This document shows, piece by piece, positions 28,992 to 37,867 of a stretch of 64,000 nucleotides of DNA. A model generated the notes under the pieces. The model made no database searches and was not told where the DNA came from. It was given only the letters and a program-made list of their open reading frames with translations. The DNA is taken from positions 26,654 to 90,653 of the forward strand of contig CAZYOC010000001.1 of NCBI GenBank assembly GCA_964648415.1. The letters are read 5' to 3'. Source of the stretch: G963669175 sp964648415. GTDB lineage: Bacteria > Electryoneota > Electryoneia > Electryoneales > Electryoneaceae. The number at the start of each line of letters is the position of its first letter. Position 1 is the stretch's first letter. The position numbers were made by a program, and so were the translations under genes.

Positions 28992-30616
28992 CGTGCCCGA
29001 ACTGCACCTGCGGCCGGCTGGAACCGGCGAGCGTGAAGGACATCTCCAAGGATGTCGAGCAGTTGGCGCATGTATGCGCCGAAGATCTGCCGCCGTTGCC
29101 GCCGCCCTACGATAAACCGGAAAATGTGCCGCCCTTCGCCCCCCTGCGCGATATCCACAAGGAGGCGTATAACACTTCCCTGGACGATACCCTCGCGGCC
29201 GGAGTGAAGAAGCCGGAAACGAAGGAACAAGAGCAGGAAATTGTCAACAGATTTCTGGGCGGGCTGAAAAAACTCTTTACCGTAGAGAACAACTGGACCT
29301 TCCTGGAGCCGTTGACCCTGTCGATGGAGCACTGCGCACGTTGCCAGACCTGTGTCGATGACTGCCAGGTGTACGTGGAGAGCGGCTATAACGAGATCTA
29401 CCGGCCCACGTACCGCGCGGAAATCCTGCGCCGGTTGTATTACAAGTACGTCAAGCCGGGGCTGTTCAACCGCTTCCAGCACGGCGACATCGAGCTGAAC
29501 TACAACCTGATCGTCCGGTTGTACGAACTCAGCTACCGTTGCACGCTGTGCCGTCGTTGCGCGCAGGCCTGTCCGATCGGCGTGGACAACGGCCTGATTA
29601 CCCACGACCTGCGGAAGCTGTTCAGCCAGGAGTTGGGCTGGGCGCCGCGTGAACTCCACGACAAGGGCACCATCCAGCAGATGGAGGTCGGCTCTTCGAC
29701 GGGGATGAGCCAGATCGTGGTGAAGGACAACATCGAGTTCATCGACGAGGACATGGAAGAGCGGGTCGGCTTTGAGGTCAAGACCCCGTGGGATGTCCAG
29801 GGCGCCGATGTGCTGTTGATCGAGAACGCCGGCGAGTTCCTGGCCTGGCCGGAGAACCACGGCTCCACCGCGGTGATCTTCAACAAGGCCGGGGTAAGCT
29901 GGACCATGAGCAGCGACCTGGTGGCCTACGACGGTGTAAACTACGGCCTGTTTTATGATGACGTTCAGCTCGCCCGTGTCGCCCACCGTCACTTCGACGC
30001 CGCCAAAAAGCTGGGGGTGAAGAAGATCGTGATGGGTGAGTGCGGCCACGAGACCAAGACCATGGGCGTGATCTCCGACCGGGTCGGCGTCGACCTGCCC
30101 AACCGTGAGAGCATCCTGACCCTGCTGCGCGACATCGTGTTCAGCGGCAAGATCAAGTTCGACCCGAGCAAGAACGATTTCCCGGTGACGCTGCACGACC
30201 CGTGCAACATTGTCCGGAACCTGGGCATCGTGGAGCCGCAACGTGAAATCCTGCGCTACCTCTGCCCGCAGTTTCGTGAGATGACCCCGCACGGAGTCCG
30301 CAACTACTGCTGCGGCGGGGGGTCCGGCTTCGCCATCATGGCGCCGTACAACTTCAACGAGTGGCGCAACCAGATCAGCAGCCGCCGTAAAATGCGGCAG
30401 ATCCTGGAAGCCTTCCAGGACACCAACCTGGAAGATTCGGATTCCCCGAAGTATGTCTGCGCGCCCTGCTCCAACTGCAAGGGCTCCATCCGTGACATGC
30501 TGGACTACTACGGCGCGAAAGACAAGAGCGGGATCTACTACGGCGGGCTGGTGGAGTTGATCGTCAACGCCATGGTAGATTGCCAGGAACCGATCCTTGA
30601 CTGGGAAATGATGTAA
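28988..30616 (+). CDS. Hdr/DsrK-type Fe-S protein with two [4Fe-4S] sites and CCG domains
   Basis: 542 residues; ATG at 28988 overlaps the preceding stop. An N-terminal MTCPNCTCG Cys motif is unusual. Two ferredoxin-type motifs follow: CARCQTCVDDCQVY and CTLCRRCAQACPIGVDNG. The C-terminal half carries CCG-like signatures that in HdrB/HdrD/DsrK bind a noncubane or special [4Fe-4S] cluster: MGECGHE, LHDPCNIVR, NYCCGGGSGF and CAPCSNCKGS. It probably sits on the cytoplasmic face and exchanges electrons between the heme-b membrane subunit and a disulfide- or thiol-type substrate, or a soluble carrier such as the ferredoxin. The physiological substrate is unknown. A palindromic hairpin and a response regulator follow. 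Confidence 0.88.
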   Translation: MTCPNCTCGRLEPASVKDISKDVEQLAHVCAEDLPPLPPPYDKPENVPPFAPLRDIHKEAYNTSLDDTLAAGVKKPETKEQEQEIVNRFLGGLKKLFTVENNWTFLEPLTLSMEHCARCQTCVDDCQVYVESGYNEIYRPTYRAEILRRLYYKYVKPGLFNRFQHGDIELNYNLIVRLYELSYRCTLCRRCAQACPIGVDNGLITHDLRKLFSQELGWAPRELHDKGTIQQMEVGSSTGMSQIVVKDNIEFIDEDMEERVGFEVKTPWDVQGADVLLIENAGEFLAWPENHGSTAVIFNKAGVSWTMSSDLVAYDGVNYGLFYDDVQLARVAHRHFDAAKKLGVKKIVMGECGHETKTMGVISDRVGVDLPNRESILTLLRDIVFSGKIKFDPSKNDFPVTLHDPCNIVRNLGIVEPQREILRYLCPQFREMTPHGVRNYCCGGGSGFAIMAPYNFNEWRNQISSRRKMRQILEAFQDTNLEDSDSPKYVCAPCSNCKGSIRDMLDYYGAKDKSGIYYGGLVELIVNAMVDCQEPILDWEMM

Positions 30617-30685
30617 CCGTACCATCGTGTGGAGGGCGAGCTACTGGCCGTCCATCGCGACTAAACCGGATAACAACCATGTGTG

Positions 30686-30705
30686 CTGCGCCCTGTGGGG
30701 CGCAG
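30686..30705 (+). other. 8-bp hairpin between Fe-S protein and response regulator
   Basis: CTGCGCCC-TGTG-GGGCGCAG, a perfect stem with a tetraloop and no U-tract. It lies in the ~120-bp gap; a processing or mRNA-stability role is more likely than termination. Confidence 0.5.
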
Positions 30706-30738
30706 TGAGCATGTCCTACAGTGTTGGGGGAACAACCC

Positions 30739-31125
30739 ATGAGTGACAAGAAAACCATTCTGGTAGTGGACGACGAGCCGGATGTCCTGACCTATCTGGG
30801 CACGTTTTTCAAAGACAACGGCTACAACATTCTTGAAGCGACAACCGGCGCGGAAGCCTATCAGCAGGCCAAAGACAACCACCCGGACCTGATCACGCTG
30901 GACATCACCATGCCCGAGCAGTCGGGTGTGAAAGCGTACAAACAGCTTCGCGAAGACGACGCGACAAAAGACATCCCGGTCATCATTGTCACCGGATACG
31001 AGGATCCGAACTTCAAGAAGTTCATCCATACCCGTCGTACAATCGTGGAGCCCGACGGCTTCTTTGAAAAGCCGATCGACCGGGATGAGGTGCTGGAGAA
31101 AGTCCGGGAGTTGTTGACCGCCTGA
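30739..31125 (+). CDS. Single-domain response regulator (CheY-like)
   Basis: 128 residues from the ATG at 30739. An upstream in-frame start exists, but MSDKKTILVVDDEPD is the canonical N-terminus and GTTGGGGG lies before it. Receiver residues are visible: acidic pair D11-D12, phospho-acceptor D55 (LITLDITMPE), Thr in IIVTG, and Lys111 (FFEKP). There is no output domain, so it acts by protein contact. A small insert (EDPNFKKFIHTRRTIVEPDG) precedes the conserved Lys; the other receiver here has a similar insert, so they look like paralogues. It lies between the Hdr-like pair and the histidine kinase and is probably the kinase's partner. Confidence 0.9.
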   Translation: MSDKKTILVVDDEPDVLTYLGTFFKDNGYNILEATTGAEAYQQAKDNHPDLITLDITMPEQSGVKAYKQLREDDATKDIPVIIVTGYEDPNFKKFIHTRRTIVEPDGFFEKPIDRDEVLEKVRELLTA

Positions 31126-31339
31126 CGGCTGCATCGCGCAAGCACCACGAGACACACAACAATACAGAAACAATATAATAGTCGAATTGTAGATTTAAAT
31201 GTCTTGTATGGTGGTGCTTATGTAGTTGTAAGGCTGCCGGCCCGAGCGTCAGGCGATACAACACGTGAAAAGAGGTCTGAAAAACCAGATTTTGTACTTG
31301 TCTACAGCTTGATCAGGAAGATATCTTTAAGGACAACCC
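31126..31339. other. Intergenic AT-rich region upstream of the kinase
   Basis: About 210 bp, notably AT-rich. A TATAAT box occurs at about 31176-31181, but no good -35 is seen at the right distance. It probably contains the kinase promoter. Confidence 0.35.
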
Positions 31340-32845
31340 ATGGGCGTGAACACGCAGACGACCGAACGATTGGATTCTCCCTTGGATCAGCCATCGGATA
31401 AACAGATCAACCACCTGCTGCAACGCAGTCTTTTCGAGCAATTGCCTTTTAACCTGGCTGTCATCGACCGGCATTACAACGTGATCCGGGCGAACCAGAA
31501 TTTCCGGGACTACTTCGGTGACTGGCATGGGAAGAAATGCCACGAGGTATACAAGGGGCGCGACCAGCACTGCGAGAAGTGCAAGGCGGATCAGGTCTTC
31601 GCGCACGGGGAGACTGTGGTTTCGGACGAGACCGGCGAGGACCGCCTGGGCCGTATCTGCCATTATGTCGTCCACACCATTCCGATCATGGATGACGACG
31701 GCAAGGTGCAATTCCTGCTGGAGTTAAGCCGTGACATTACCACCATCAGGCAGTTTCAGCGCGAATACGATGTGCTGTTTGACCGGGTGCCCTGCTATAT
31801 CTCGGTGATTGACAAGGATTTCAAGATCATCCGCGCCAACGAAAAGTTTCGGAGCACTTTCGGCAAGGGACGCGGCAACTACTGTTACAAGGTGAACAAA
31901 CGGCGCGACAAACCCTGCGCCCACTGCCCGGCGGCCAAGACTTTCCGGGACGGCCAGGAGCACAAGGGCGAACAGGTCGGGGTGACGAAAGACGGCAAGC
32001 CGACGTATTACGTGGTCTACACGGCGCCGCTTTCGCGTGGAGATGGCGACATTGAGCACGTCATCGAGATTATGACCGATGTTACTCATGTCAAGGAACT
32101 GGAAAAGCAGAATATCGAGGCGGAACGGCTTGCGGCGGTGGGGCAGACGGTCGCCGGGCTGGCCCATACCATCAAGAACCTGCTGATGGGGCTGGAAGGC
32201 GGCATGTACATGGTCGACTCCGGCCTGAAAAAGGGCAACAACAAGCGGATTGAAGACGGGTGGGAAGTCTTGCAGCGCAACTTCAGCAAGACCACCGACC
32301 TGGTGCGGGGGTTCCTCAACTTCTCCAAGGGCCGCATCCCGGAGATGCAGGTGGTTGATCCCAACAAGGTCGTGCGGGACATCATCGAGCTGTATGAAGA
32401 CACCGCCGCCCAGCAGGATGTCAACCTGATTCCCGAACTGGATGAGAAGCTGAAGGAAGCGCCCCTCGACCCCGACGGGATGGAGGCGTGCCTGACTAAT
32501 TTAATGTCCAACGCCATCGACGCGGTGACGCTACGCGACGAAGGCGAAAAACGGGTGGTGATGCGAACCTGTGAGGAAGAGGGTGAACTGCGTTTCGAGG
32601 TCGTGGACAACGGCGCCGGCATGGACCAGGAGGTGAAGAACAAAATCTTTACCACGTTCTTCACCACCAAGGGCGGCAAGGGCACCGGGCTGGGTCTGTT
32701 GACCACACGCAAGATTGTCCAGGAGCACGGCGGGCGCATCGAGATGAAAACCGAAGAAGGCGTGGGCTCGACCTTCACCATCCGCCTGCCGCGCAAACGG
32801 TTGAATGTGCTGTACCGTGACCAACAAAAAGAGAAACAGGAGTAG
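31340..32845 (+). CDS. Histidine kinase with two Cys-rich PAS domains
   Basis: 501 residues; ATG at 31340 preceded by AAGGAC. It has no membrane segment, so it is cytoplasmic. Two PAS domains (about residues 30-135 and 145-255) each carry a cysteine signature: KKCHEVYKGRDQHCEKC and NYCYKVNKRRDKPCAHCP, a C-x(10)-C-x2-C form known from many anaerobe and delta-proteobacterial PAS sensors and possibly a metal or redox site. The dimerisation domain has His276 in LAHTIKN, followed by HATPase motifs: NLMSNAIDAV (N box), VVDNGAGM (G1) and KGGKGTGLGL (G2). Both flanking genes are stand-alone receivers. It probably senses redox state and signals through them; linkage to the Hdr-like module is inferred from position. 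Confidence 0.9.
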   Translation: MGVNTQTTERLDSPLDQPSDKQINHLLQRSLFEQLPFNLAVIDRHYNVIRANQNFRDYFGDWHGKKCHEVYKGRDQHCEKCKADQVFAHGETVVSDETGEDRLGRICHYVVHTIPIMDDDGKVQFLLELSRDITTIRQFQREYDVLFDRVPCYISVIDKDFKIIRANEKFRSTFGKGRGNYCYKVNKRRDKPCAHCPAAKTFRDGQEHKGEQVGVTKDGKPTYYVVYTAPLSRGDGDIEHVIEIMTDVTHVKELEKQNIEAERLAAVGQTVAGLAHTIKNLLMGLEGGMYMVDSGLKKGNNKRIEDGWEVLQRNFSKTTDLVRGFLNFSKGRIPEMQVVDPNKVVRDIIELYEDTAAQQDVNLIPELDEKLKEAPLDPDGMEACLTNLMSNAIDAVTLRDEGEKRVVMRTCEEEGELRFEVVDNGAGMDQEVKNKIFTTFFTTKGGKGTGLGLLTTRKIVQEHGGRIEMKTEEGVGSTFTIRLPRKRLNVLYRDQQKEKQE

Positions 32846-32864
32846 CATACCTACGGGGGCAGAC

Positions 32865-33374
32865 ATGGAACAGACGACCGGGAAACGGATTCTGGTTGTG
32901 GACGACGAGGCGGACATTCGCGCCTACCTGAGCATGGCGCTGGAAGACGCCGGGTTCGAGGTGGACACCGCCGAGGATGGTGTTCAGGCGCTGGAGAAGG
33001 TCAAGGAGAATCCGCCGGACCTGGTGTCGCTGGACCTGGTGATGCCGAAGGGGTCCGGCGCGCAGTTCCACCGCGCCATGAATAAGGACGAGAAGCTGGC
33101 GAAAATTCCGATCCTGGTGGTGACCGGCCACGCGCGCGACGACCTGGGCAAGGTGGATTTCGAAGAGCTGACCATGTCCGGCTCCGGGGTGTACCTGGAG
33201 AAGCCTGTCACGCCCGCGAAGTACGTGTCGGCGGTCTGCCGTCTGCTGGACATCCCCGAACCGGGCCAGGAGAGTAGCGACCCCGCCAAACTGCGCGAAG
33301 AGTTGAAGAAGAGCCTGGATGATGCCGACCCGGAAGACCTCAAACGAGCCCTGGAGGCCTTGAAGAAGAAATAA
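32865..33374 (+). CDS. Response regulator with short charged C-terminal tail
   Basis: 169 residues from the ATG at 32865 (GGGGG at 32854-32858 upstream), only 19 bp after the kinase stop. The receiver has D13-D14, phospho-site D57 (LVSLDLVMPK), VVTG and Lys113 (YLEKP). Residues ~128-169 form a Lys/Glu/Asp-rich helical tail (KLREELKKSLDDADPEDLK) that is not a DNA-binding domain. Probably a protein-interacting partner of the upstream kinase; it is last in this run of genes. Confidence 0.9.
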   Translation: MEQTTGKRILVVDDEADIRAYLSMALEDAGFEVDTAEDGVQALEKVKENPPDLVSLDLVMPKGSGAQFHRAMNKDEKLAKIPILVVTGHARDDLGKVDFEELTMSGSGVYLEKPVTPAKYVSAVCRLLDIPEPGQESSDPAKLREELKKSLDDADPEDLKRALEALKKK

Positions 33375-33591
33375 GCTTTTGAACGGCGATCCCTGAAGAC
33401 GCAACGGCTGTCCGGCGACGGCCGCTGCTGTGTTTCAGGTCTGCGTGTCGGCGGGAGAAAAACAGGCCAGAGGGTTCGCGGTGGAGCCTCCGTCTTCCAG
33501 CGTGCGGGAACCGCATCCCGGCCTGTACCGTATATACCCTGTTGTTTTCATGGACATTCTTGCGGGGTGAGTGCAGAAACACGCCCGGCTC
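33375..33591. other. Intergenic region with nested inverted repeats
   Basis: About 215 bp after the response regulator. ACAGGCC (33462-33468) pairs with GGCCTGT (33520-33526), and inside it GGTTC (33473-33477) pairs with GAACC (33508-33512), giving a nested imperfect hairpin that may serve as the operon's 3' structure. No gene is seen. Confidence 0.4.
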
Positions 33592-33621
33592 TTGACTCGC
33601 TGAAAATTACGAGCCTATTTT
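33592..33621 (+). promoter_or_regulatory. Candidate promoter for the porU-like cluster
   Basis: TTGACT (33592-33597), 18-bp spacer, TATTTT (33616-33621). It would give a 5' leader of about 205 nt before the ATG at 33835. Confidence 0.45.
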
Positions 33622-33776
33622 GTAGATGCAACAAACAGAAAACCCCACAAGGAGCATTACCGGACGTTACGCGCTACGGGTTGACCATGACGGGCTGGCC
33701 AGCAGGCTGAAAGGCAGACGGGACCAGTCGGCAGGATCAGGATACGCAGAGAGCGGAAAACCCTGGAAGCGGGCGA

Positions 33777-33820
33777 ACGGTAGGGAGGACCGTGCCGACC
33801 CGGCGAAACGGTCTTTTTTT
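33777..33820 (+). promoter_or_regulatory. Terminator/antiterminator leader upstream of porU-like gene
   Basis: Terminator: GACCGT (33788-33793) pairs with ACGGTC (33808-33813), enclosing GCCG-ACC-CGGC (33794-33804), followed by seven T (33814-33820). Alternative stem: ACGGT (33777-33781) pairs with ACCGT (33789-33793) around AGGGAGG. Both use ACCGT, so they are mutually exclusive. The terminator ends only 14 bp before the start codon, which argues for attenuation of the downstream gene rather than for ending an upstream one. No known riboswitch class was recognised in the ~150 nt leader. Confidence 0.6.
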
Positions 33821-33834
33821 GTGGGTGACAACAG

Positions 33835-36800
33835 ATGATGATTACTCGACGTACAAATCTTCTGCCTCTCCTACTCAGCGTATGGCTGCTGACCGGGCTC
33901 GGTGCGAGCCGGGTGTCTGCCGCCATCCAGGTCCTCGACGATTCCCCATCTCGCTTAACGATCACCGTAACGACCCAGGACTGGGAACTCGTGGAGACCG
34001 ATGACGGGATCCTTCCTTCTCCGTTCGGAGCCGGTATTGACGAGCGTCGTGGAGGCGTGCAGGTTCCCTTCTACCGCCGGTTGATCGGTCTTCCCGCCGA
34101 CGCGGCGCCTCACGTTCAAATCACTGAAGTACGTTGGGGCGATACTGTGGAGGGCAATCTCCCGCAGGGATCCGAAGATGTGGAGAACAGCCGCGTCCCA
34201 AGGTTGATTCCGAACCGCCTGGTGACCTTCGGCGAGCCGTATACCTGGCGCGGGCGTTGGGTGACCGACATGTACATCGTGCCCGTGATGACCGAAGGGA
34301 AGCGTATCCGTCTGCTGGAGAGCGCCACCATCTCACTGACATATCCCGCCCCGAAAGCAGCGTTGCAGCGTTCGAACGATCCCATGGCGGCGGATTTTCT
34401 GTTGAACCCGAACGCCTCCGCCAACTGGGCAATCCGCAAATCCGGGCGCAGCATCCTGAACGCGGCGGAAGCCTGGCCTTCCGGCGAGATGTATCGCATC
34501 GAGACCACGATGGAGGGGATTTACCGGATCAGTCGTGAGGATCTGGAGAACGCGGGCATTGACCTCAGCGGTTTTGATCCGAGGACGTTTCGCATCTATG
34601 GCAACGGCGGCATGATGTTGCCGGAGCCGGTGCATGCGGAGCGGGACTCGGTACTGCGTGAGAACGCTATTGTGGTGGTCGGGGAAGAGGATGGCTCCTG
34701 GGACGAAGGGGATTACATCCTGTTCTACGGGCGCGGGGTGATCAGCTGGAAGGCGTCGAAGAGTCTGCCCGGGACGTACGCACATACTCAGAACCTTTAT
34801 TCCCGCAACAATGTGTACTGGCTGAATGTGGCCGATGACGGCAGCCTGGGCCGGCGGATGGTGTCGGCGAATGGTGATGAGTCGCCGACATTCATCGCGG
34901 AATACGCCACCTCGAGGCTGGTGGTCGACAACGATGCGTTCGTGTTCTACAGCGACGGCACCCCGGAATCGGGCAAGAGCTGGTACGCGGCGGACTTGCA
35001 GGGCGGAGGACGGTACTCTTCTACTTTCACCGTCGATTCGCCTGTAACGGATATGGGGGCTCAGGTCCGCACCAACTATAAGCGCGTGTACAATGGTGAT
35101 GGGGGGATCTACTACGGGGTCATCACGATCAACGGAACCCTCGTGGACACGGTGAATGTGGGAGTCAGCAACCAGATGCTGCCGGTTCCGCCAAATGTCC
35201 TGCGCGAGGGGAGCAACACGTTCACCTTTACGCTTCTCAATGGCCGCTGCATGTTCGACTATTATGAAGTGATCTACCCGCGGCATTTGCGCACAACCGG
35301 CAACCGGATGGAGTTTGACGCCCTCCCGGACGCCGGGGTGGCGGAGATCGAGCTGGAAGGCCTGACGGAACCGTGGATTTTTGACGTCGAGCAGTTTGAC
35401 AGCGTACGGGTAACCCGGGACAATCCTTTCACCCTCGAAGCCAGTTTTACCAAGCCGAACCGCATCATCGCGGTTGCCGACGGTGCTTTTCTGAATGTAT
35501 CCAGCATCCAACCATTTTATCGTGGGTGGGGTGAATATGAAACGGGCTTGCGCCGGGCGAACCACACCGCCGATGCGATCTTTATTCTTCACCCTGATTT
35601 TGCCGGCGCTTCCGCAGAATTGGAGGCGTATGTTGAGGAGCGGGATCAGCTTGAGGTGATGCGAGTACGCACCACCGATATTTATAACGAGTTCGGCTGG
35701 GGGCTGATGGACCCATCGGCGATCCGGGATTTCCTGAAGTTCGCACGGGATCACTGGACCGGCGCGACCGGGTCGCCGCCAACCGTGTGCCTGCTGATCG
35801 GCGATGGCGATTACGATTACCGCAACATCGTTTCCTCCAGCGACAAGAACTGGGTGCCGCCCCATGAGGACGGTTTACAGTGCCGTGACGACTGGTACGC
35901 GACCTTCTCTTCCGATGCCGACGCCGAGTATATCATGGGCCGGCTGCCCTTCCAGCTCGCTTCTGAACTGGAGGGCTACATCGACCGGCTGATCACCTAC
36001 GAGAACGACATCAACCGAGGCCCCTGGCGCAGCAAGGTGATCATGGTGGCCGACGATGAATATGTGGCCACCGGTCCCACCGGGATCGACAAGCAGCATA
36101 TCCGCTTCTCCGAACAACTGGCGGCGGGTTATGTGCCGGAATACATGCAGACGGAGAAGATTTATATCGGGACCTATCCCACGAATTTCGACCCGACCAC
36201 CGGCGCACGAATCAAACCGTTGGCGACTGACGATCTGATTGCCACGATCAACCGCGGCGCCTTGTTGATCAACTATATGGGGCATGGCAACGCTCATGTG
36301 TGGGCTCACGAGAACCTGTTGATGGACAGCCGCGACCTGCCCAAGATCAACAGCGGCTCACGTGAACCGATCTATGTCGCCGCGACCTGTTCCTGGGGCT
36401 ACTTCGACCGTCCGGAGAATGAAGCATTCTTCGAACGGTTGCTGGCGCAACCGGGCGGCGCGATTGGCGTGATGGCTGCGACTCGGAACACCTCCGGCGG
36501 CGGCAACAACGCCATGGTGCAGAAGTTCTACCAGCTCTTCTTTGACCGTGAGGAGCCGCGTACCCTGGGCGAGTGCCTCTTCCTGGCGAAGGTGCAGACC
36601 AGCGGTATTACCAATAAGTACTACCACTGTTTCTCAGACCCGTTGATGATGCCTGCCGTACCCCGCCTGGATCTTGTCGTCCAGGAGATTGATCCGGACA
36701 GTTTGATCTCCATGCGAACCGCCGGTATCCGGGGCAGCGTGCAGGGTTTGAATGGTACTGTCCCCATCGAGGATTTCCAGGGCGAAGCGCTGGTAACGGT

Positions 36801-37719
36801 GTATGACAGTTACGACAGCTTGATTTACGAGTTTTTCGACGGTAGCGAGTTTACCTACCGGACGCCCGGCGGGATCATGTTCCGCGGCAATGTGGGCGTA
36901 TATGACAGTGACTTCAACGCTCAGTTCATGGTGCCGAAAGATGTGAATTACGGTTCGACCGACGGTTGGGTTGTACTGTACGGAACGGGTGAAGAGCGAG
37001 ACGCGATCGGTTCCAGGCGGGGCCTGCATATCTCGTCGGTCTTCCCCTCGCCCGCCGACATCACCGACCACACTCCGCCAGAGGTCGAGGTCTATTTCAA
37101 CCATCGTGGTTGGCTGGCGGGCGATCTGACCAATTCTCAACCCATCTTGATCGTGGACCTCGCGGACAGCAGCGGGATCAACCTGACCGGTGAAATCGGG
37201 CACGATATCAAAGTGACTCTGGATCCCGGGACGACCAGCGAACGGAGTATTCTGCTGAACGAGGATTTTGTTTACGAGCGGGACAGCTATACGAACGGCA
37301 GCGCGGAACGGATGCTGGGACAGATCGAGCCCGGCCAGCACGAGCTGGAGATCCGCGCCTGGGACAACGCCAACAACATGGCGATGGAACGCATCCAGTT
37401 TACCACAGCCGCCGATGAGGGCGACCTGATGCTGCGCAATGTGTTCAATGTTCCCAACCCGTTTAAAGGGGAGACGCATTTCACGTTTGAGACGATGCGA
37501 GCCGATGAGGTCACCATCCGGATCTATACTCCGAGTGGACGTCACATCAAGACCATCGGCCCGGTGAGTGTGCAGGACAACTTCAATTATGTGGCGTGGG
37601 ACGGCCTGGACCAATACGGTGACGAGATCGGCAACGGCGTGTATCTGTACACGGTGAAGGTCAGCAATTCGGCGGGCCAATCTCAGAAGGCTGTTGGCAA
37701 ATTGCTGAGGATTCGTTAA
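33835..37719 (+). CDS. porU: C25 (gingipain-like) cysteine peptidase, probable T9SS sortase PorU
   Basis: 1,294 residues with a signal peptide (NLLPLLLSVWLLTGLGASRV, cleavage near SAA). A beta-rich N-terminal region precedes a C25 peptidase domain around residues 600-960. The catalytic dyad is visible: His817 in YMGHGNAHVW and Cys852 in AATCSWGYFD, with gingipain-like spacing; IGDGDYDYRN and IGVMAATRNTSGG are also typical. The C-terminus (~1200-1294) is FlgD/T9SS-like: NVPNPFKGE, IRIYTPSGRHI, WDGLDQYGDEIGNGVYLYTV. In Bacteroidota PorU cleaves the C-terminal sorting domains of T9SS cargo and anchors them together with PorV. The PorV-like gene directly downstream supports PorU; a secreted gingipain-type protease is the alternative. 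The leader suggests controlled expression. Confidence 0.82.
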   Translation: MMITRRTNLLPLLLSVWLLTGLGASRVSAAIQVLDDSPSRLTITVTTQDWELVETDDGILPSPFGAGIDERRGGVQVPFYRRLIGLPADAAPHVQITEVRWGDTVEGNLPQGSEDVENSRVPRLIPNRLVTFGEPYTWRGRWVTDMYIVPVMTEGKRIRLLESATISLTYPAPKAALQRSNDPMAADFLLNPNASANWAIRKSGRSILNAAEAWPSGEMYRIETTMEGIYRISREDLENAGIDLSGFDPRTFRIYGNGGMMLPEPVHAERDSVLRENAIVVVGEEDGSWDEGDYILFYGRGVISWKASKSLPGTYAHTQNLYSRNNVYWLNVADDGSLGRRMVSANGDESPTFIAEYATSRLVVDNDAFVFYSDGTPESGKSWYAADLQGGGRYSSTFTVDSPVTDMGAQVRTNYKRVYNGDGGIYYGVITINGTLVDTVNVGVSNQMLPVPPNVLREGSNTFTFTLLNGRCMFDYYEVIYPRHLRTTGNRMEFDALPDAGVAEIELEGLTEPWIFDVEQFDSVRVTRDNPFTLEASFTKPNRIIAVADGAFLNVSSIQPFYRGWGEYETGLRRANHTADAIFILHPDFAGASAELEAYVEERDQLEVMRVRTTDIYNEFGWGLMDPSAIRDFLKFARDHWTGATGSPPTVCLLIGDGDYDYRNIVSSSDKNWVPPHEDGLQCRDDWYATFSSDADAEYIMGRLPFQLASELEGYIDRLITYENDINRGPWRSKVIMVADDEYVATGPTGIDKQHIRFSEQLAAGYVPEYMQTEKIYIGTYPTNFDPTTGARIKPLATDDLIATINRGALLINYMGHGNAHVWAHENLLMDSRDLPKINSGSREPIYVAATCSWGYFDRPENEAFFERLLAQPGGAIGVMAATRNTSGGGNNAMVQKFYQLFFDREEPRTLGECLFLAKVQTSGITNKYYHCFSDPLMMPAVPRLDLVVQEIDPDSLISMRTAGIRGSVQGLNGTVPIEDFQGEALVTVYDSYDSLIYEFFDGSEFTYRTPGGIMFRGNVGVYDSDFNAQFMVPKDVNYGSTDGWVVLYGTGEERDAIGSRRGLHISSVFPSPADITDHTPPEVEVYFNHRGWLAGDLTNSQPILIVDLADSSGINLTGEIGHDIKVTLDPGTTSERSILLNEDFVYERDSYTNGSAERMLGQIEPGQHELEIRAWDNANNMAMERIQFTTAADEGDLMLRNVFNVPNPFKGETHFTFETMRADEVTIRIYTPSGRHIKTIGPVSVQDNFNYVAWDGLDQYGDEIGNGVYLYTVKVSNSAGQSQKAVGKLLRIR

Positions 37720-37867
37720 CTTCAAGGTTTGGCGGGTCGATAATAGAGGAAGGTATTCTCTATTCAGACAGGAAAAGGAGGATCGCTTGATCAGGATCAA
37801 CAGAAACGTCATAGTGCGGAGCTAGTTTACTGATACACAGGCGGCAATGACCTGTGAAAGGATCGAG

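Noticed and set aside
33655..33760. TPP riboswitch resemblance (GGCTGAAAGGCAGACGGGACC)
   Set aside because: The second conserved half of the TPP aptamer is absent and the downstream genes are not thiamine-related. c-di-GMP and cobalamin motifs were also looked for and not found.
33626..33838. A 70-codon frame in the leader of the porU-like gene, ending in an ATGA overlap with it
   Set aside because: No ribosome site, no recognisable domain, and it would run through the terminator hairpin. A leader peptide is possible but unsupported.
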